From the NCBI GenBank assembly GCA_914767715.1, contig OU612073.1:5952001-6016000 (forward strand): DNA of 64,000 nucleotides, read 5' to 3'. Below are positions 1 to 12,200 of the stretch, piece by piece. Position 1 is the first letter of the stretch. Every line of letters begins with the position of its first letter. The notes under the pieces were generated by a model. That model saw only the letters and a program-made list of their open reading frames with translations, had not been told where the DNA came from and did not search any database. The translations under genes were made by a program, and so were the position numbers. Origin of the DNA: Membranipora membranacea (Eukaryota > Bryozoa > Gymnolaemata > Cheilostomatida > Membraniporidae).

Positions 1-3000
1 AGTGATGACACATGATACAGCTGTTTTGCATAAAATAGATGAAAATGTTGGAACCAATTAGTTACATGTTACAAGTTTGAGAGAAAACTAAAAGAAGTTT
101 TTGCCGAGTTTTGACTTTGATTTATTAACTTACAGTGATATAAAATTGCCGTACATGCCTCGCCGTTTGCACAGAAATTCATACCTCCAGAACTCAATTG
201 TGTCTAGTGACTTTGCTCCATTGCAAAACGCACAAAAGACGTTTTTGTAACTGAATAAAAAAGAAGATATATTGTTGACATTGGGAATTGTCAATATTGC
301 ACTATTCATACTTTTAAATAATTTGCTTCACTGATTTGATTTGTTTTTCTTTTTAAATTGAGGTTAATACCTCAGCTTGGGTTCAGTTTTTAAATATTTA
401 GAGATTTGTGTATGTCTGCAAGGTCACGCTCACGAGGTCACGCTCACGAGGTTCCGCTCACGAGGTCCTGCTGTACCTGTTTCCAAAGACAGCAGAGTTG
501 TTTTAAAGCAAGATCCTTTTGTTTAATAAGATTTATGCTCAGTTTAGAAAACAAAAACAATTCAATATTTAAAACAAACCTTAGCTCAGACGTAGCTTCA
601 GAAACTGGCCATCCATCGATAACCCATGTGTTTGCGGTACCCCTGTGACACAATTCTACCAATCTCTCATCAGCGTCCACAGGGCAGGAGTCAACCAATG
701 CAAAACCTGATTCGTTAGCATCACCACATCTGTGAACTCCATAATGTTTGACAGTTGTGTGATACTTCTCGCAGGTGTATGTGAGTTTCTTTGCATTAAA
801 AGGTCCATGGTCAATATCTGAACAGCACTCATCAAAAAACTTACACTGCATGTCACATCTGCAAAATAATACTTATCAGACTGTGAAAACACATACAAGT
901 AAGTTACCGCAGTTAACTGACTCATTTCTTCCCGACCAAGCAAAATACCAGCACTCTAACAACTTAATATCAAAGCATAGGCTGCCCCCAAAATAATTGG
1001 TAAATTTGCAATAAACATAATATCTCAGTTACCCATGATGGTAGAAGGTCACAACTTGCAACCCGAAAGAGTTTGTGAACCTAAACAAGTCATAATAATT
1101 TCTCAAATGATATCCTTTGCAGATCATACATATTGAAACAACAAATGACTGCTACGGGCAATAGAATCTGTAATCTGCAGGGCCATAGTTCTAGGGGAAG
1201 CAGGGACGCTTTGCCTCCCCTAGAATGCTCAATAGAGTGGCCTAAAAATGCTATAATTGAATAATCCATGTCAGAATCAGCTCATTTGGGATTTCCATTT
1301 GCTTTCATTTGCTTTGATTTCAGTGAAACACTTTGGTGGCTAGGGACTTGGGACTCAGGGGGAGCTTACAGTACCCAACTTGTTGGTGTTTCTTAACACT
1401 CTTAAGAATTTTCGCCTCCCCTACCATTTTTCCTAACCAACGGTCCTGTTCTGCTAGTGTACAGGCAACAACCCAATAACACCCTCCATAAGCTTAACCA
1501 TTGAACTCACTGACAATTGGTGTCGTAGTTTCCCTTGATTCTACATGAGCTATAGTACTTGTTAACCACAGAGGAGGGTGCTATGAACGTTCTGTTGAGT
1601 CTCTCCTCAATAATGCTTTGATGCATATGATCCGTGATCTGATGACACCTTCCACTCAAATCCTGCCAACTCCCAGTGCCGCAACCGGGACCAGAGCAGT
1701 CCTCCGCAGGTCCTTTAACCCACCTATTACACATTCCATCAGTTTCACTCTGACATTCCAAACTACCAAGGTCCCAACCTTTCACCATTGGTAAGTCATC
1801 ATCCATGAGGGGAATAGACTTGAAATATTCATATGAACCAGGACTATTGGGTGTTGAGGATAGTTTCTGGTGGAAAACTGGTGATAGAATATGGCTGAAG
1901 TATGCGTCAGAGAAGTCAGCCATCAATCTCATTTGAATTTTCGGTCTCACTCTTAATACTGGGATGCCTGCAGCTGAAAAAACACAAAATTGTTAGTTTG
2001 GAATTGAGTCTAAAAATCTAATCATTCATTATAGTTATTTAACATTCCACATTAAATGGGAGCATTACTCTCACATCTTTATGCTGATTAACTAAATAAT
2101 GGTAAAAGAATTCTTCATAGAGATTTCATGTAGGTCTAGAAGTTTGAATAATAGATTGGACTCAAGCTAAGTTTATTGGTTCATCAGTGAGAGGAGTTTC
2201 ACGTGATTTGACATAAGATAAACCCACCCACCATTTATGGTTGCTTTTGACACTTTGTCGCCTCCTGTCTCATTAGTTCTCATAGTCTGATTTGATATCA
2301 CAATTTCTCCTAAATCAGATAATAATACCGTGTAAAAATTGACACATCTATTGGAATGTTATGCCATAACTCTCACACCCTTATACCGTGTTGATTAACT
2401 GGATGTTGGTAAAAGAATTTTTCATTGTGAGGTTTGAACTCAAGCCAAGTTTTTGGGTACATTGGTAACAGGAGATTCGAAAGATTTGACATTAGATAAA
2501 CCACTCACTATTCACTGCTGCTTTTGTCACTTCATCGCCTCCTCTTTCATTAGTTTTCAAGGTCTGATTCGATGCTGGGATTTCTCCTAAATCAGATAGA
2601 AATACAATGTCTCTGTTGTAAGTTATTTTTGTGCCGATATAATGACCAAGAATGTATAGCTGATGGCTAAAGAACTATTTCTACAATGTTATACTCACCA
2701 TCCCAACATATTTTGCAGTAGTGGTTTCGGAATGTAACTGCTGATCTATCTATCTGACCTTGAACAAGATTCCATTCAGCATGTTGACAGAGATCATCCA
2801 TTTCAGGGTAACTTATGTTGGCTGGGCATTTCCTGATGACTGGAGTACATGTGTGTAGCTCAAACCCAGTAGGTGGGATCTGTTGTGCTATGCATTCGTC
2901 TGAGGCGCCATGTCTACAGTTGAACCAAATAACTTTGATGTATTCAGTGAAGTTATGGGTATCATTAGTATGTTTTGTGGATCATGATCAATAAATGCAA

Positions 3001-4740
3001 TTTCTCAGCGTCTGATTAAAGCTCTGGAAGGATTGTTAATGCAGAGCTTAACGAGAAATTACAGTAGTTTCAGTTCACAACACAAATTGACCTATGCACA
3101 TTGCAAGTCTTATTCAGTTGCCATTTCCTCCCACTCCCCTTAATTCCAGGTTATCATACAAACTCCCTATCTTATTGCTATTGAGTTAACCTCTGAAAAG
3201 TTATAAACATGGCTGGCTGATGTAAAATATTTTTGATCCACTTTTAAAAATGTTAAAAAAATGTGTGGGTTTTATATAATGATCACTAAGTTTCAAAAGA
3301 ACGCATAATGCATAACGTTGAAAAAAACTGACTATAATTGGGCCATAATTTGTTTCACCTCACAAAGCTATTGACTAAGTGCCCGAAGAAGTCATAATGT
3401 ATTCTTACTTTATTGTATTTTCCACATCCAAAGAGAGTGCTTGAGCCTTGTTTCCCAGAAGTACATCTTCACGACAGGATATATCTGTATACCAGAATTG
3501 AATTGCTGTAAGATCCAACTTGGTTTTCCCAAGAAGTCCTCTTATATCATGGAGAGCACCATTGCATATAGCACAGAACATGTTAGAGTAGGTGATCCCT
3601 GTGTGTGTTCCTATGACTCTGGGGTGAAGCCATCTGTCAGAATCTACAGTTGCGACAAGTGATCATTATAATATTAGTCTTATTGAAAACCCGAACACAC
3701 ACAGCTGGAGTGTTCTGAAACAGTTAGTAGAAAAACCATTCAAACAGAACTCGGACCTGAATTTTCATATGTTTTGAGACCACTTTTGGTTCGATTGTAT
3801 AAACATCCGAAAAAACACAAATCAAATGTTTTTTCCTGTCTGCAAAATACCTAACCGCATAAGATATGCAAAACGCGAGGAATTATTGTAATATATAACA
3901 TATTATAAATTTACCTTCACAAAGCTTACTCAGATTCATGCTGATGCCAGTTGGGCATTTATCCACCACATAAATGTTTTGTTCTATACCTGGATTTAAT
4001 AAATTCAAAAGAATAAATGTGTTTTTGAAAATGTTCATTCAATACTCATATATTATTGTCATCACATGTGGTTAAATAATTAAAATTTATGTCCATTTAT
4101 GCCCACCCACACCATAGGGTCACCTGCTTTCAAGCTGTATTTCCTGACAGACCCATGAAAATCAGGAAGATATATGGCTGAATCAATGCGTGAGAAGACA
4201 GATACTTAGGGAATACATTACAGATACTATTTCTTATTACTAATATTCAAATCATATTTGTGTTTTATAATTTACAAATTTAAAATGCAAACTACTAGCA
4301 ACTACTACAAAGCTACTAGACATCACTAACAAAGAGTAGAGATTAGACAAACCTTGCAGAATTGTTGATTTACAGCTATAAGTTCCAGGTGCTAGTTTCT
4401 CTTTAATCCTTATTATATCTGAACAGCAGTCATCATAGTACTTGCACTCTTCTGATATCTTTGGGATAAACTCTTTACATCCATTCTGCTCTCTCACTCT
4501 GTACAGAACCTGGGTGTCATTTCTCACACTTACATTTGATTGTTGACCGATAACTCCCAAGACTAAAGGATCAGGGGGATAGACTGTTTCTGTGCCAAAC
4601 ATGTATATTCCAGCATCCCAGGGCCTTGATTTGTCGATTTGACATTCACTTGCAGAAAATATCGCAAGCTTTACTGCTAACAATAGGTAAATCATTTCTG
4701 TATGTACTAGACCTAAAATTTGAATGCCAGCCACCTGCAT
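1..4740 (-). CDS. Modular somatomedin-B-like cysteine-rich ectodomain protein, possibly the N-terminal part of a receptor; 3' end off left edge
   Basis: I built nine coding exons from splice sites and phase: 4695-4353 (open to an ATG at 4740), 3989-3915, 3643-3409, 2913-2699, 2586-2509, 2309-2232, 1967-1511, 858-580 and 250-134. They encode about 625 residues and continue past position 1. The start at 4695 (MIYLLLAVKLAIFSAS) gives a clean signal peptide. Module 1 (exons 1-3) has a CKYYDDCCSD block, then VDKCP, LCE and finally YSNMFCAICNGA. Exon 4 repeats the last part (FRNHYCKICWDG). Exons 6-8 form module 2, with a fuller somatomedin-B signature (CQCDMQCKFFDECCSDI), VDSCP, LCH and YKNVFCAFCNGA. 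Exons 5a and 5b are near-duplicate 26-residue cassettes. I recall SMB plus Y(R/S)NxxCAxCNG architecture from uncharacterised invertebrate proteins and some adhesion-type GPCRs. That link is from memory, and no membrane segment is visible here. The exon structure is firm; the function is unknown. Confidence 0.82.
421..466. repeat. Short tandem repeat, 14-bp unit, about three copies
   Basis: The unit GGTCACGCTCACGA is repeated three times with one changed base. It lies in the intron between exons 7 and 8 of the minus-strand SMB gene and has no evident function. Confidence 0.7.
2107..2680 (-). repeat. Tandem duplication of about 290 bp carrying a cassette exon
   Basis: Two adjacent blocks share intronic landmarks in the same order: a GATTAACT run, TGGTAAAAGAATT, a CAAGC(T/C)AAGTTT run, GATTTGACAT(A/T)AGATAAACC, then the exon and CTCCTAAATCAGATA. 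Each contains one 78-nt exon (2586-2509 and 2309-2232) with phase 1 at both ends. The coding parts are clearly related (ASNQTLKTNERGGDEVTKAA against ISNQTMRTNETGGDKVSKAT). Because both ends are phase 1, either copy, both or neither can be spliced in without breaking the frame. Confidence 0.85.
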
Positions 4741-4748
4741 GATCTTTA

Positions 4749-4757
4749 CTCTTTATA
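4749..4757 (-). promoter_or_regulatory. TATA-like box upstream of the SMB ectodomain gene
   Basis: On the minus strand this reads ATATAAAGA, only 9 bases before the ATG at 4740 and about 55 before the ATG at 4695. A TATA box normally fixes transcription about 30 bases downstream, which would fall after the first ATG. If this one works, translation starts at 4695, the start that also gives the better signal peptide. This is inference from motif and spacing only. Confidence 0.35.
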
Positions 4758-4761
4758 TGCC

Positions 4762-7700
4762 ACCTTGCTAGATTAGTGAATTGCAAAATTATGCTTTTTT
4801 GCAACCGTTCTTTTATTCAATTAACCACATTCCCTTCAACTGTACACTCGGACGAAATTGGCAAAAAATATAAAAGCGTATAAATAGGCAAAAACAAGAT
4901 TTTTAATGATAATTAAGTGTATAATAACAGATGGTCTCATTTTGCAATCTACTCTTTTAACAAAGAAGGAAAGTACAATTCCAGACACTGAACTGTCACC
5001 ATGAATCTGTTTGCATCACTGAAATTTACATTTTTTATATTTATGCAAAATCCTGGTTATTAGGTGCTGTGACTGCACAAGGGTGGTATGGTTATGGTAT
5101 TTGATTGATAAGCAAAAAAAACAAATTTGAAAAATGATCGCTAAAAAATAGATTTGATTTGAGATGAGAAGGTACTATTGAAATGTACTATTTTATTGAA
5201 AACAATTGTCAGAACATGGTACTGAACTGACCTCTAACTGATGATCCCTATAGAATATAATGTTCTACGTTAGATGAGACGATTTTCGAGGAGTTTCACT
5301 AATTAAATGAAATATCGGTGAGCTCGCCAAAACTCCAGACACAGTCACAGTTAGTTTAATAGGCAATAATTGTTTGACCATCTCAAAACTTCAGAGCCCT
5401 TGGGATTATTTAGAAAAGGACAGAGCACCTACCTGACACAGCCCGTGATGTAATGCATCTTAGCAGTGAGTTTCTTCAGACATCTCTAGAAATCTGAACT
5501 ACTCAAGGGACTCGATCCATTTTTTGCCAAACGCATGTATACGAGGAATCAGTGGTAGAAATTTTTCAAAAACGAACTAAGATGACCTGAGAGTGTTGCC
5601 GAAAAATCCAATCCGCTATTGGGCATATTTTTGTGGCATGTGAATTGCTGCATGACAATGTGAGAACAACTCTGGAACAAAGCTGGAACTTGGCAACAAA
5701 ACTGCTGCCAACTTAAGGGAATAAACATGAACTGAATGGAACTTACGTTAATTTCTCTGATATATACATATTTTAGCATCATATAATTTGAATCATTATA
5801 AAGAGTTTTCAAACCAATATCATAATTTAAGAAAACTATATCCCGCCACTGATGGTTTCTAACTATGCAGTTATAGCAAAAACCACAACATTGGAACATT
5901 CTACCGCTATCAGTGCCGTAAAAACCAACGTCATAAAATTAGATCAATGGTAATAATGATGTGCTGGTATTTTTAAAGCGGTTGCCTCAACCAACCAGTG
6001 ATATTGTTGCATTTGTAAAGAGTTAGGACCATATGTTATGCTCCAACCTCGCCATTGCGAAAGGTACACAACTACAACAACGCTAATAATTACTGTTTGT
6101 TCAAAACTTACAGGTGGAACTGTGATCTAGTTGTGAGTCGTGGAGTTCCGGCCGCTATAAACTGTTCCTAAAAACTGTATCTTTAATTCTGTAAATTTTC
6201 TTTGGACATTCAGCTGTCACTGACTACTGCTCTACCTATCACTGTACAGACGAGCTGTAAATCACTTTAGAGGAGCATCAATGCTCGACGGTGATATAAC
6301 AAAAGACAAAGACAGAGACAAAGGAACTGCATTACTTTTTACAACCAAAATGTGAACGTAATTCAAAACTACATAGCAAGTTTCAGATAACTGAATTGAA
6401 CAGTGATGGGCATCAGAGGAGATAACTGTTTCGCAGCAGCTTTGTGAGTCGCCCGCAAACAACCAGTCCTATGTTTCTTAAAATGTCATTACAGAAACTA
6501 TTTGAATGCTATTAATGCAAACAATGTCAAATGAGGAGCAGGAACCATTTGCACTCTCTATTGTAACCCTGCCTTTAAATTCATTGCTTAACCCAGGCAT
6601 AAACAACCACCCCCAGTGTCCAATAAATATTTTGTGTCAAAGAACGTTCATACAGGGTTTTGTAGCCATAGAGTGAATGCGATGCGGATAATATATACAA
6701 TTCTAGCATCGCTGGCATAAGACTGTAATGTACAAAATTGGATACAATTTGTGGGAGTTATGCTTTCACTAGCAATGGGGAGATAATGAACGGGATGTAG
6801 AAGGTTTAGCTTGGTCATCTGCTGCCATAAATAACACCTACAACTTGGTTCGAAAATAACTAGATGGTTCTGCTGTGATTGTCACGATCATATAAATCAA
6901 GGAATATTTCTACTTTGTAGCTTGCCAACTTGGCAGGCTATCCAACATAGAGAATGACTTCAAACACTTTGGAATCAACATTGGGAACTTTTCTATTTTG
7001 TAATCTTCAAATAATTGAGAGGGATCCTATGGCATCTATGTCATGCTTTAATAATGGTCTCGCTCAATTTCATGATGTAGCATGTCTATGGCTATCATGC
7101 TGGAAAACAGAAAACGAAAAATACAACCAAATTTCTTCCCCCAAAAGACGTGTCCTAAGTATTTTGTTTTCTTCAGCATTTGATGCATACCTATTTCTAA
7201 TGAAATAAAGCTTTAATGTCCAAATTCTTCAGAATCATTTTTAGTATACCCTAGAATATATATTATGATTCTGTCACCAACGGTTCAGAAGTTATTATGA
7301 AAAAAAAAGATTGCAAAAGTAAGTTTTCCCTGATCCTGTACTGAGGGCTTGCCAATGAGGTGTAAAACACCAGAATTGGTTGATGCCTGCAGGGAGCAGG
7401 GAGTAATCATTCCATTCATTCAATCATTCTCCTTGATGTCTGTGCTGGCACTTTCCAGTAATTGTGTTGGCATGGCACTGTGTAATTGGTTTTGGGGCTT
7501 GGCTATTTGCTCGATATCCCAGTTGCTGTAAAAGCTATCACCAAGCTTGCTAGTTCTTTGTTTATCCCTATTGTATTCTGGTTGCATAATTACTTTCAGT
7601 ATCATTTTAAATTCCAGACACACCAGTTGATAATTTGTCGGCTGGTAATATAAAATCTATATTAAAATGTAACTATTTCTACCTTTGCTGCTCTGTCTAT

Positions 7701-9210
7701 ACATGAAATGATGTTATGTAACAAGTATATCACTCAAGCAGCTATTAGACTTACTATTATCGCCATGTGCAGGTACGCTATTGGTGTTTATCACATGTAT
7801 ACATATTCGTCTATCTTGTGTAATATCGGAGTCAAACTATTACCTAGTATGTATATGTATATGTATATGTACGTATAATATTGTGCTTCTGGTATTCTAG
7901 TACATGCGTAGCTTAGTGTTAAACCCTCTTATTTCAAAGGCGTTTCTGATTGAGCCGCACTGTGAGTTATCAGCGTACAGTGAATCTGCGTCTTATCGCA
8001 GTCAGTAATGACTCTTGAGGTCTGTTTGAATTTATTACTGTATCATACTTATTTAGTGTTTGTCATACACAATGTCGCTGTCGTATTTTCGTTATTCGCT
8101 GTATAACAGTTTACGAAAAGTATTAATATTATAATTTATCAACAACCATTTGTTAGTATTCTACATGTTATTCAATTAGCATCATTTTTCATTCAGCTTT
8201 GTAACCCAGGGTGTTTTGTAGGTTTCAGTTCCTAGCCATTCTCAGTGGAATTAAGATAGTGTATTGGTAGCCATGGTACAGAGAGCCAGTGAGGTTGGTT
8301 TTTGTTTTTTCATTTTTACAATGTACCCAGGAGGCTTCACTCCATTGTTAGGAAATACTAACATCTGTATTTTATGCATGTGGAGTTTTCTCACCTTGAT
8401 AATTGCTCGCATGAAACTCTAGGTTTGTCTCGTATCTAATTGTTTTCTCTTTGTTCTATAGTTATAACAGATCGGATAGGATCGGAGTGTACCAAATAAA
8501 AGCATAAAATCTACACAACCGACCCGCCCAGTCATGTCATAACCGTAGTTAGTCTCTGCAGTGTTTACTATAAATTAAATAGTCAACAAATGCAATTCTC
8601 AAAAGGTAAATAGACGTGTTGCTGGCTTGCTATAGTTCCTAGCTTTTGATTGTTCTAACTGCAGTTACAGTTGGTTACATAAAAATAAATCCCTAAAAAG
8701 TCTACACTTTAACTGCTTATTAGAGATGATAAAGCGTTGATAGCTATCTCATTTTTATCCATTACTGTATATTTTTTAAGTTGTACTTCAAATTATGTGT
8801 GGTGGGGTATTTTTCAGGAGCACAATGGCCTCTCTTCTAAAGTTCATGACGCAATTGAAAGGCTTCAGATTTATAAACTGTAGGGTTATTCTGTTGGTTA
8901 TACTCGAGCCAACGTGATATAAGGTACCAAGAGAGCACAGGTAAACCTGTCAGTACCCGTAGAGACATCAATCATTCCAGCCAGCTAATGATCGATGGGT
9001 TTATGGAGAGAAGCTCTTGCAAAACATAGAGCCATAAAGAATTTGCGGTCAAGTCCTCAATGCATGGCTGATCTTTGGCCTCATTGGCATTTTAGTTAAT
9101 CATTGTCATCATTTACGTCCTCATCAGACCTGATGGTGAATTGGCAACAGGACAAAAATCTTACTGAGCCGTTAATCGCTGGCTTGTTGCTAGCCTAAAA
9201 TAACTTAATC
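4762..9210. other. Intergenic stretch, no gene recognised
   Basis: This 4.4-kb stretch separates the minus-strand SMB gene from the plus-strand mucin-like receptor, which are transcribed divergently. The open frames here (for example on the minus strand at 5549-5899) are short, lack plausible splice partners and show no recognisable motif. A (TATATG)n run of about four units lies at 7847-7874. Promoter elements for the receptor gene are probably in the right-hand end, but I see no clear motif. Confidence 0.6.
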
Positions 9211-12200
9211 ATGAATAATTCAATATTGTTACCATTCACCAACAAAATGGTTTGTGTAGCGGTCATGGCATTTGGTGTGCTTGTGGTGTTAGGTAAGATA
9301 ATTTGTACAATAACTTATGAAGAACTTGTGAAATGTTTGTTTTCTAGATTTTTCAGGTACTGCTTTCATGGTAGCAACCAATGCAAGACTTTGTTATCGT
9401 TCAATATTTATTTAGAGATTGTCTCTATCTTTGTAACTGAATATGTTTAACAGTTTTTGATCGAGTATTGTCAAAATTCTGGTGTGGCTCTGAGATTACA
9501 GACGTGCTGAATGTCCTTTCAATATGTGTTGAGTTTGTGAGTAACTCTCGTTACTTAGCCTTTCAAAACTGTATATTCTATTCTAGGCACAGGGACAACC
9601 TATCAGATTCAGGACAGAGTCTCTCAAACTGACTCTATGGTTAATATTGGTATTGGCCGGATGATCAGTTTTTGTCATGATCAACCAGAGAAAAAGCCTC
9701 AAGTGAACTCATTCACATTCAACTTTTGGACAGGAGACCGCTGCTACATAACGCTTTCGAAAGAGGAACTACCTGTACTCTTCAACTTTATAGTGTCAAC
9801 AACTCAATCCTGTCGCTACCCATGCACACAGACTTTGCCAATCATTCTGCCTGAGATAGCTTGCCCAGATGCCACATTCCCAAATACATTTTCTGTTACT
9901 TATACTTGTGGCAGTGAGTGGCAAACTCCTTTCACATCAACCACATCAACAACAACTTCTACCACGACTACAACTGTAGCAACCACTACTGCAACCACTA
10001 CAACAACAACTACACCAGCCCCCACAACAACAACACCTACAACTACTACAACAGCTGTACCTACAACCACAACACCCACAACAACAACACCCACAACAAC
10101 AACACCCACAACAACAACACCTACGACCACAACCACAACTACAGCACCTACGACCACAACCACAACTACAACATCTACAACAACAACACCTACAACCACG
10201 ACATCTACAACAACAACACCTACAACAACAACACCTACAACAACTACACCAACAACCACAACTGCCGCACCAACAACCACAACTGCTGCACCAACAACCA
10301 CAACTGCCGCACCAACTACAACAACCAAAGCAACCACAAGAGCCCCTCAGACAACAACCACAACTACATCCACTACAACTACTTTCTTACTACCCACAGT
10401 GAGAACTAGACCAACCACGACAACTACTCAGCCACCAACAACAACTGCAGCACCATCAAAAACTAGGACTAATCCCACAACCACATCCAGACCAACAACA
10501 AGATCAACTACACAACAGATAACTGCAGCTCCACGTGTACCATGGTGGGAGCAGACAACAGCAACAACAACCTCTCGACCTGCTACAACCAGCCCCTCAA
10601 CAACAACCTCAACAAATCTGGGACCAACTACTGAAGAAGGTTTGAAACTTTTCTCTTAATGCCCAATCTTTCGGGAAGCAATAAGTTAATGTGTTGCCTA
10701 TATAAGAAATGGGAAAGAAATTATTTGGCTCCTACATTATTGTCTTGTTTTCCTTGGTGTAGCCTGTCTGGACAACAAAGCTTGTCAAGACAAGCTACCT
10801 ATTATGGATGGCTTGTCAGTACCAGCGAATGGATGAAGTTTAATTATCAGGTTTTTAATTTTCCTACAGATAAGTTATGGCAGTGATATGACATACACCT
10901 TTGATTAATTGCGATAATGACTCCTCACCAAAGCCATCACGCATTCCGTAATTGTTTTTTAAGCAGAATCCTGTTAGTGATTATAATCTAAATCACGTCA
11001 ATCAACCACGAAACAGACATAGCCATATTTTTTGTTTATCACATAAAAAAACACCAATATTGCAGAACAAACAAACAAATTCAGAGCCAAATATTCATAA
11101 TTTGTTACTGGGAATCTTCCTTCGAATTTAATAGAACACTACATCTGCATCCATTGTTCTCTCCTTTATTTTCCAGATAAGCACAGTCTGATATTGACGG
11201 AACGGCAGGACAAACCAACTGGTTTTCTGTATGCTGACCTGAGCCTTGCCGAATGTCAGGAAATTACACAGCTACATGTTGTTGGAATACAGGCTGAAAT
11301 TGACAGCGTATGTATAATATAAGAGCACATGTTGACCGTGGTATATAGGTTGATGTTTGGGGATTGAATGTTTTCGTACAAAAATTCATAACCCGAAAAA
11401 AAGGATGTGTGCCTCCCAAACTAAAAAATCCGATTCTTGAATCCAAAACAACCTAAATGTTTGTCCAGTTTTTGTCTATGTCCAAGCTGCTTTTTTATTG
11501 GACAGTTTGAAATGATCTCCACTCACTGATATTCATGGTTTATGGGAAAATATCTCACCCTGAACAAGTATCTTGCCTGAGTGTTAAAGGTTGTTACTGG
11601 GACGTCAGCTAGATCCAAATACTGACACCAAGGTTCTCCACAAGTACTGTGTAATTTACCACTAATCCATGAAGTCATATCAATGTCTCCACTTATTTAT
11701 TTTGTGTTCTCTCTTACAGTCACATCCATGCCTGAATCAGCCTCTAGACAATGATTATGTTGAGCATGCGCTCAGAAACCGATCGGGGGACAACTTATCG
11801 ACAATCTCACAGCCTTACTGCGCAACGATAGGGTACTCTGGCAAAGTCAGCAGGATAGACGTCAATTATGATTGCTCTGAAGCGATTACAACGGAAGCCC
11901 CTAAAGCAGTACCATCTACAAAGAAACCAACAAAAGAAGACACAGCAGGTGAGCTTCATATAAGATCTTAGGTCTAGGTCTTAGGTCTTAGGTCCACGGC
12001 TAACAGAAAATAATGTACTTTTGGTATGTCGCTACAGCGAGACTCATTACTTAGCTTAGGGATCAATGCATATTGGAGAGTAAACTAATTACCTGGAACA
12101 AGAACACCCAAGTTCCTATGGCATTCTCATTTTGAAATGTCACTCAGGTAACATGTATGATTGTATACAACATCTGAATATTATGCAAATCAGTACATGG

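Noticed and set aside
444-600. C-terminal part of the minus-strand frame after ATSELR
   Set aside because: This is read-through into an intron; the exon ends at 580 with AAG|GTTTGT and continues in phase at 250 with YKNVFCAFCNGA.
3441-3662. Plus-strand open frame of 73 codons
   Set aside because: It lies opposite exon 3 of the minus-strand SMB gene, whose YSNMFCAICNGA signature and splice phases are convincing.
5549-5899. Minus-strand frame of 116 codons with several cysteines
   Set aside because: No signal peptide, no splice partner and no family resemblance; length is within chance for AT-rich spacer.
9900-10337. Val-rich minus-strand and Asn/His-rich plus-strand frames over the Thr-rich stalk
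   Set aside because: They arise from ACA/ACC codon arrays read in other frames; only the Thr frame connects to exons on both sides with correct phase.
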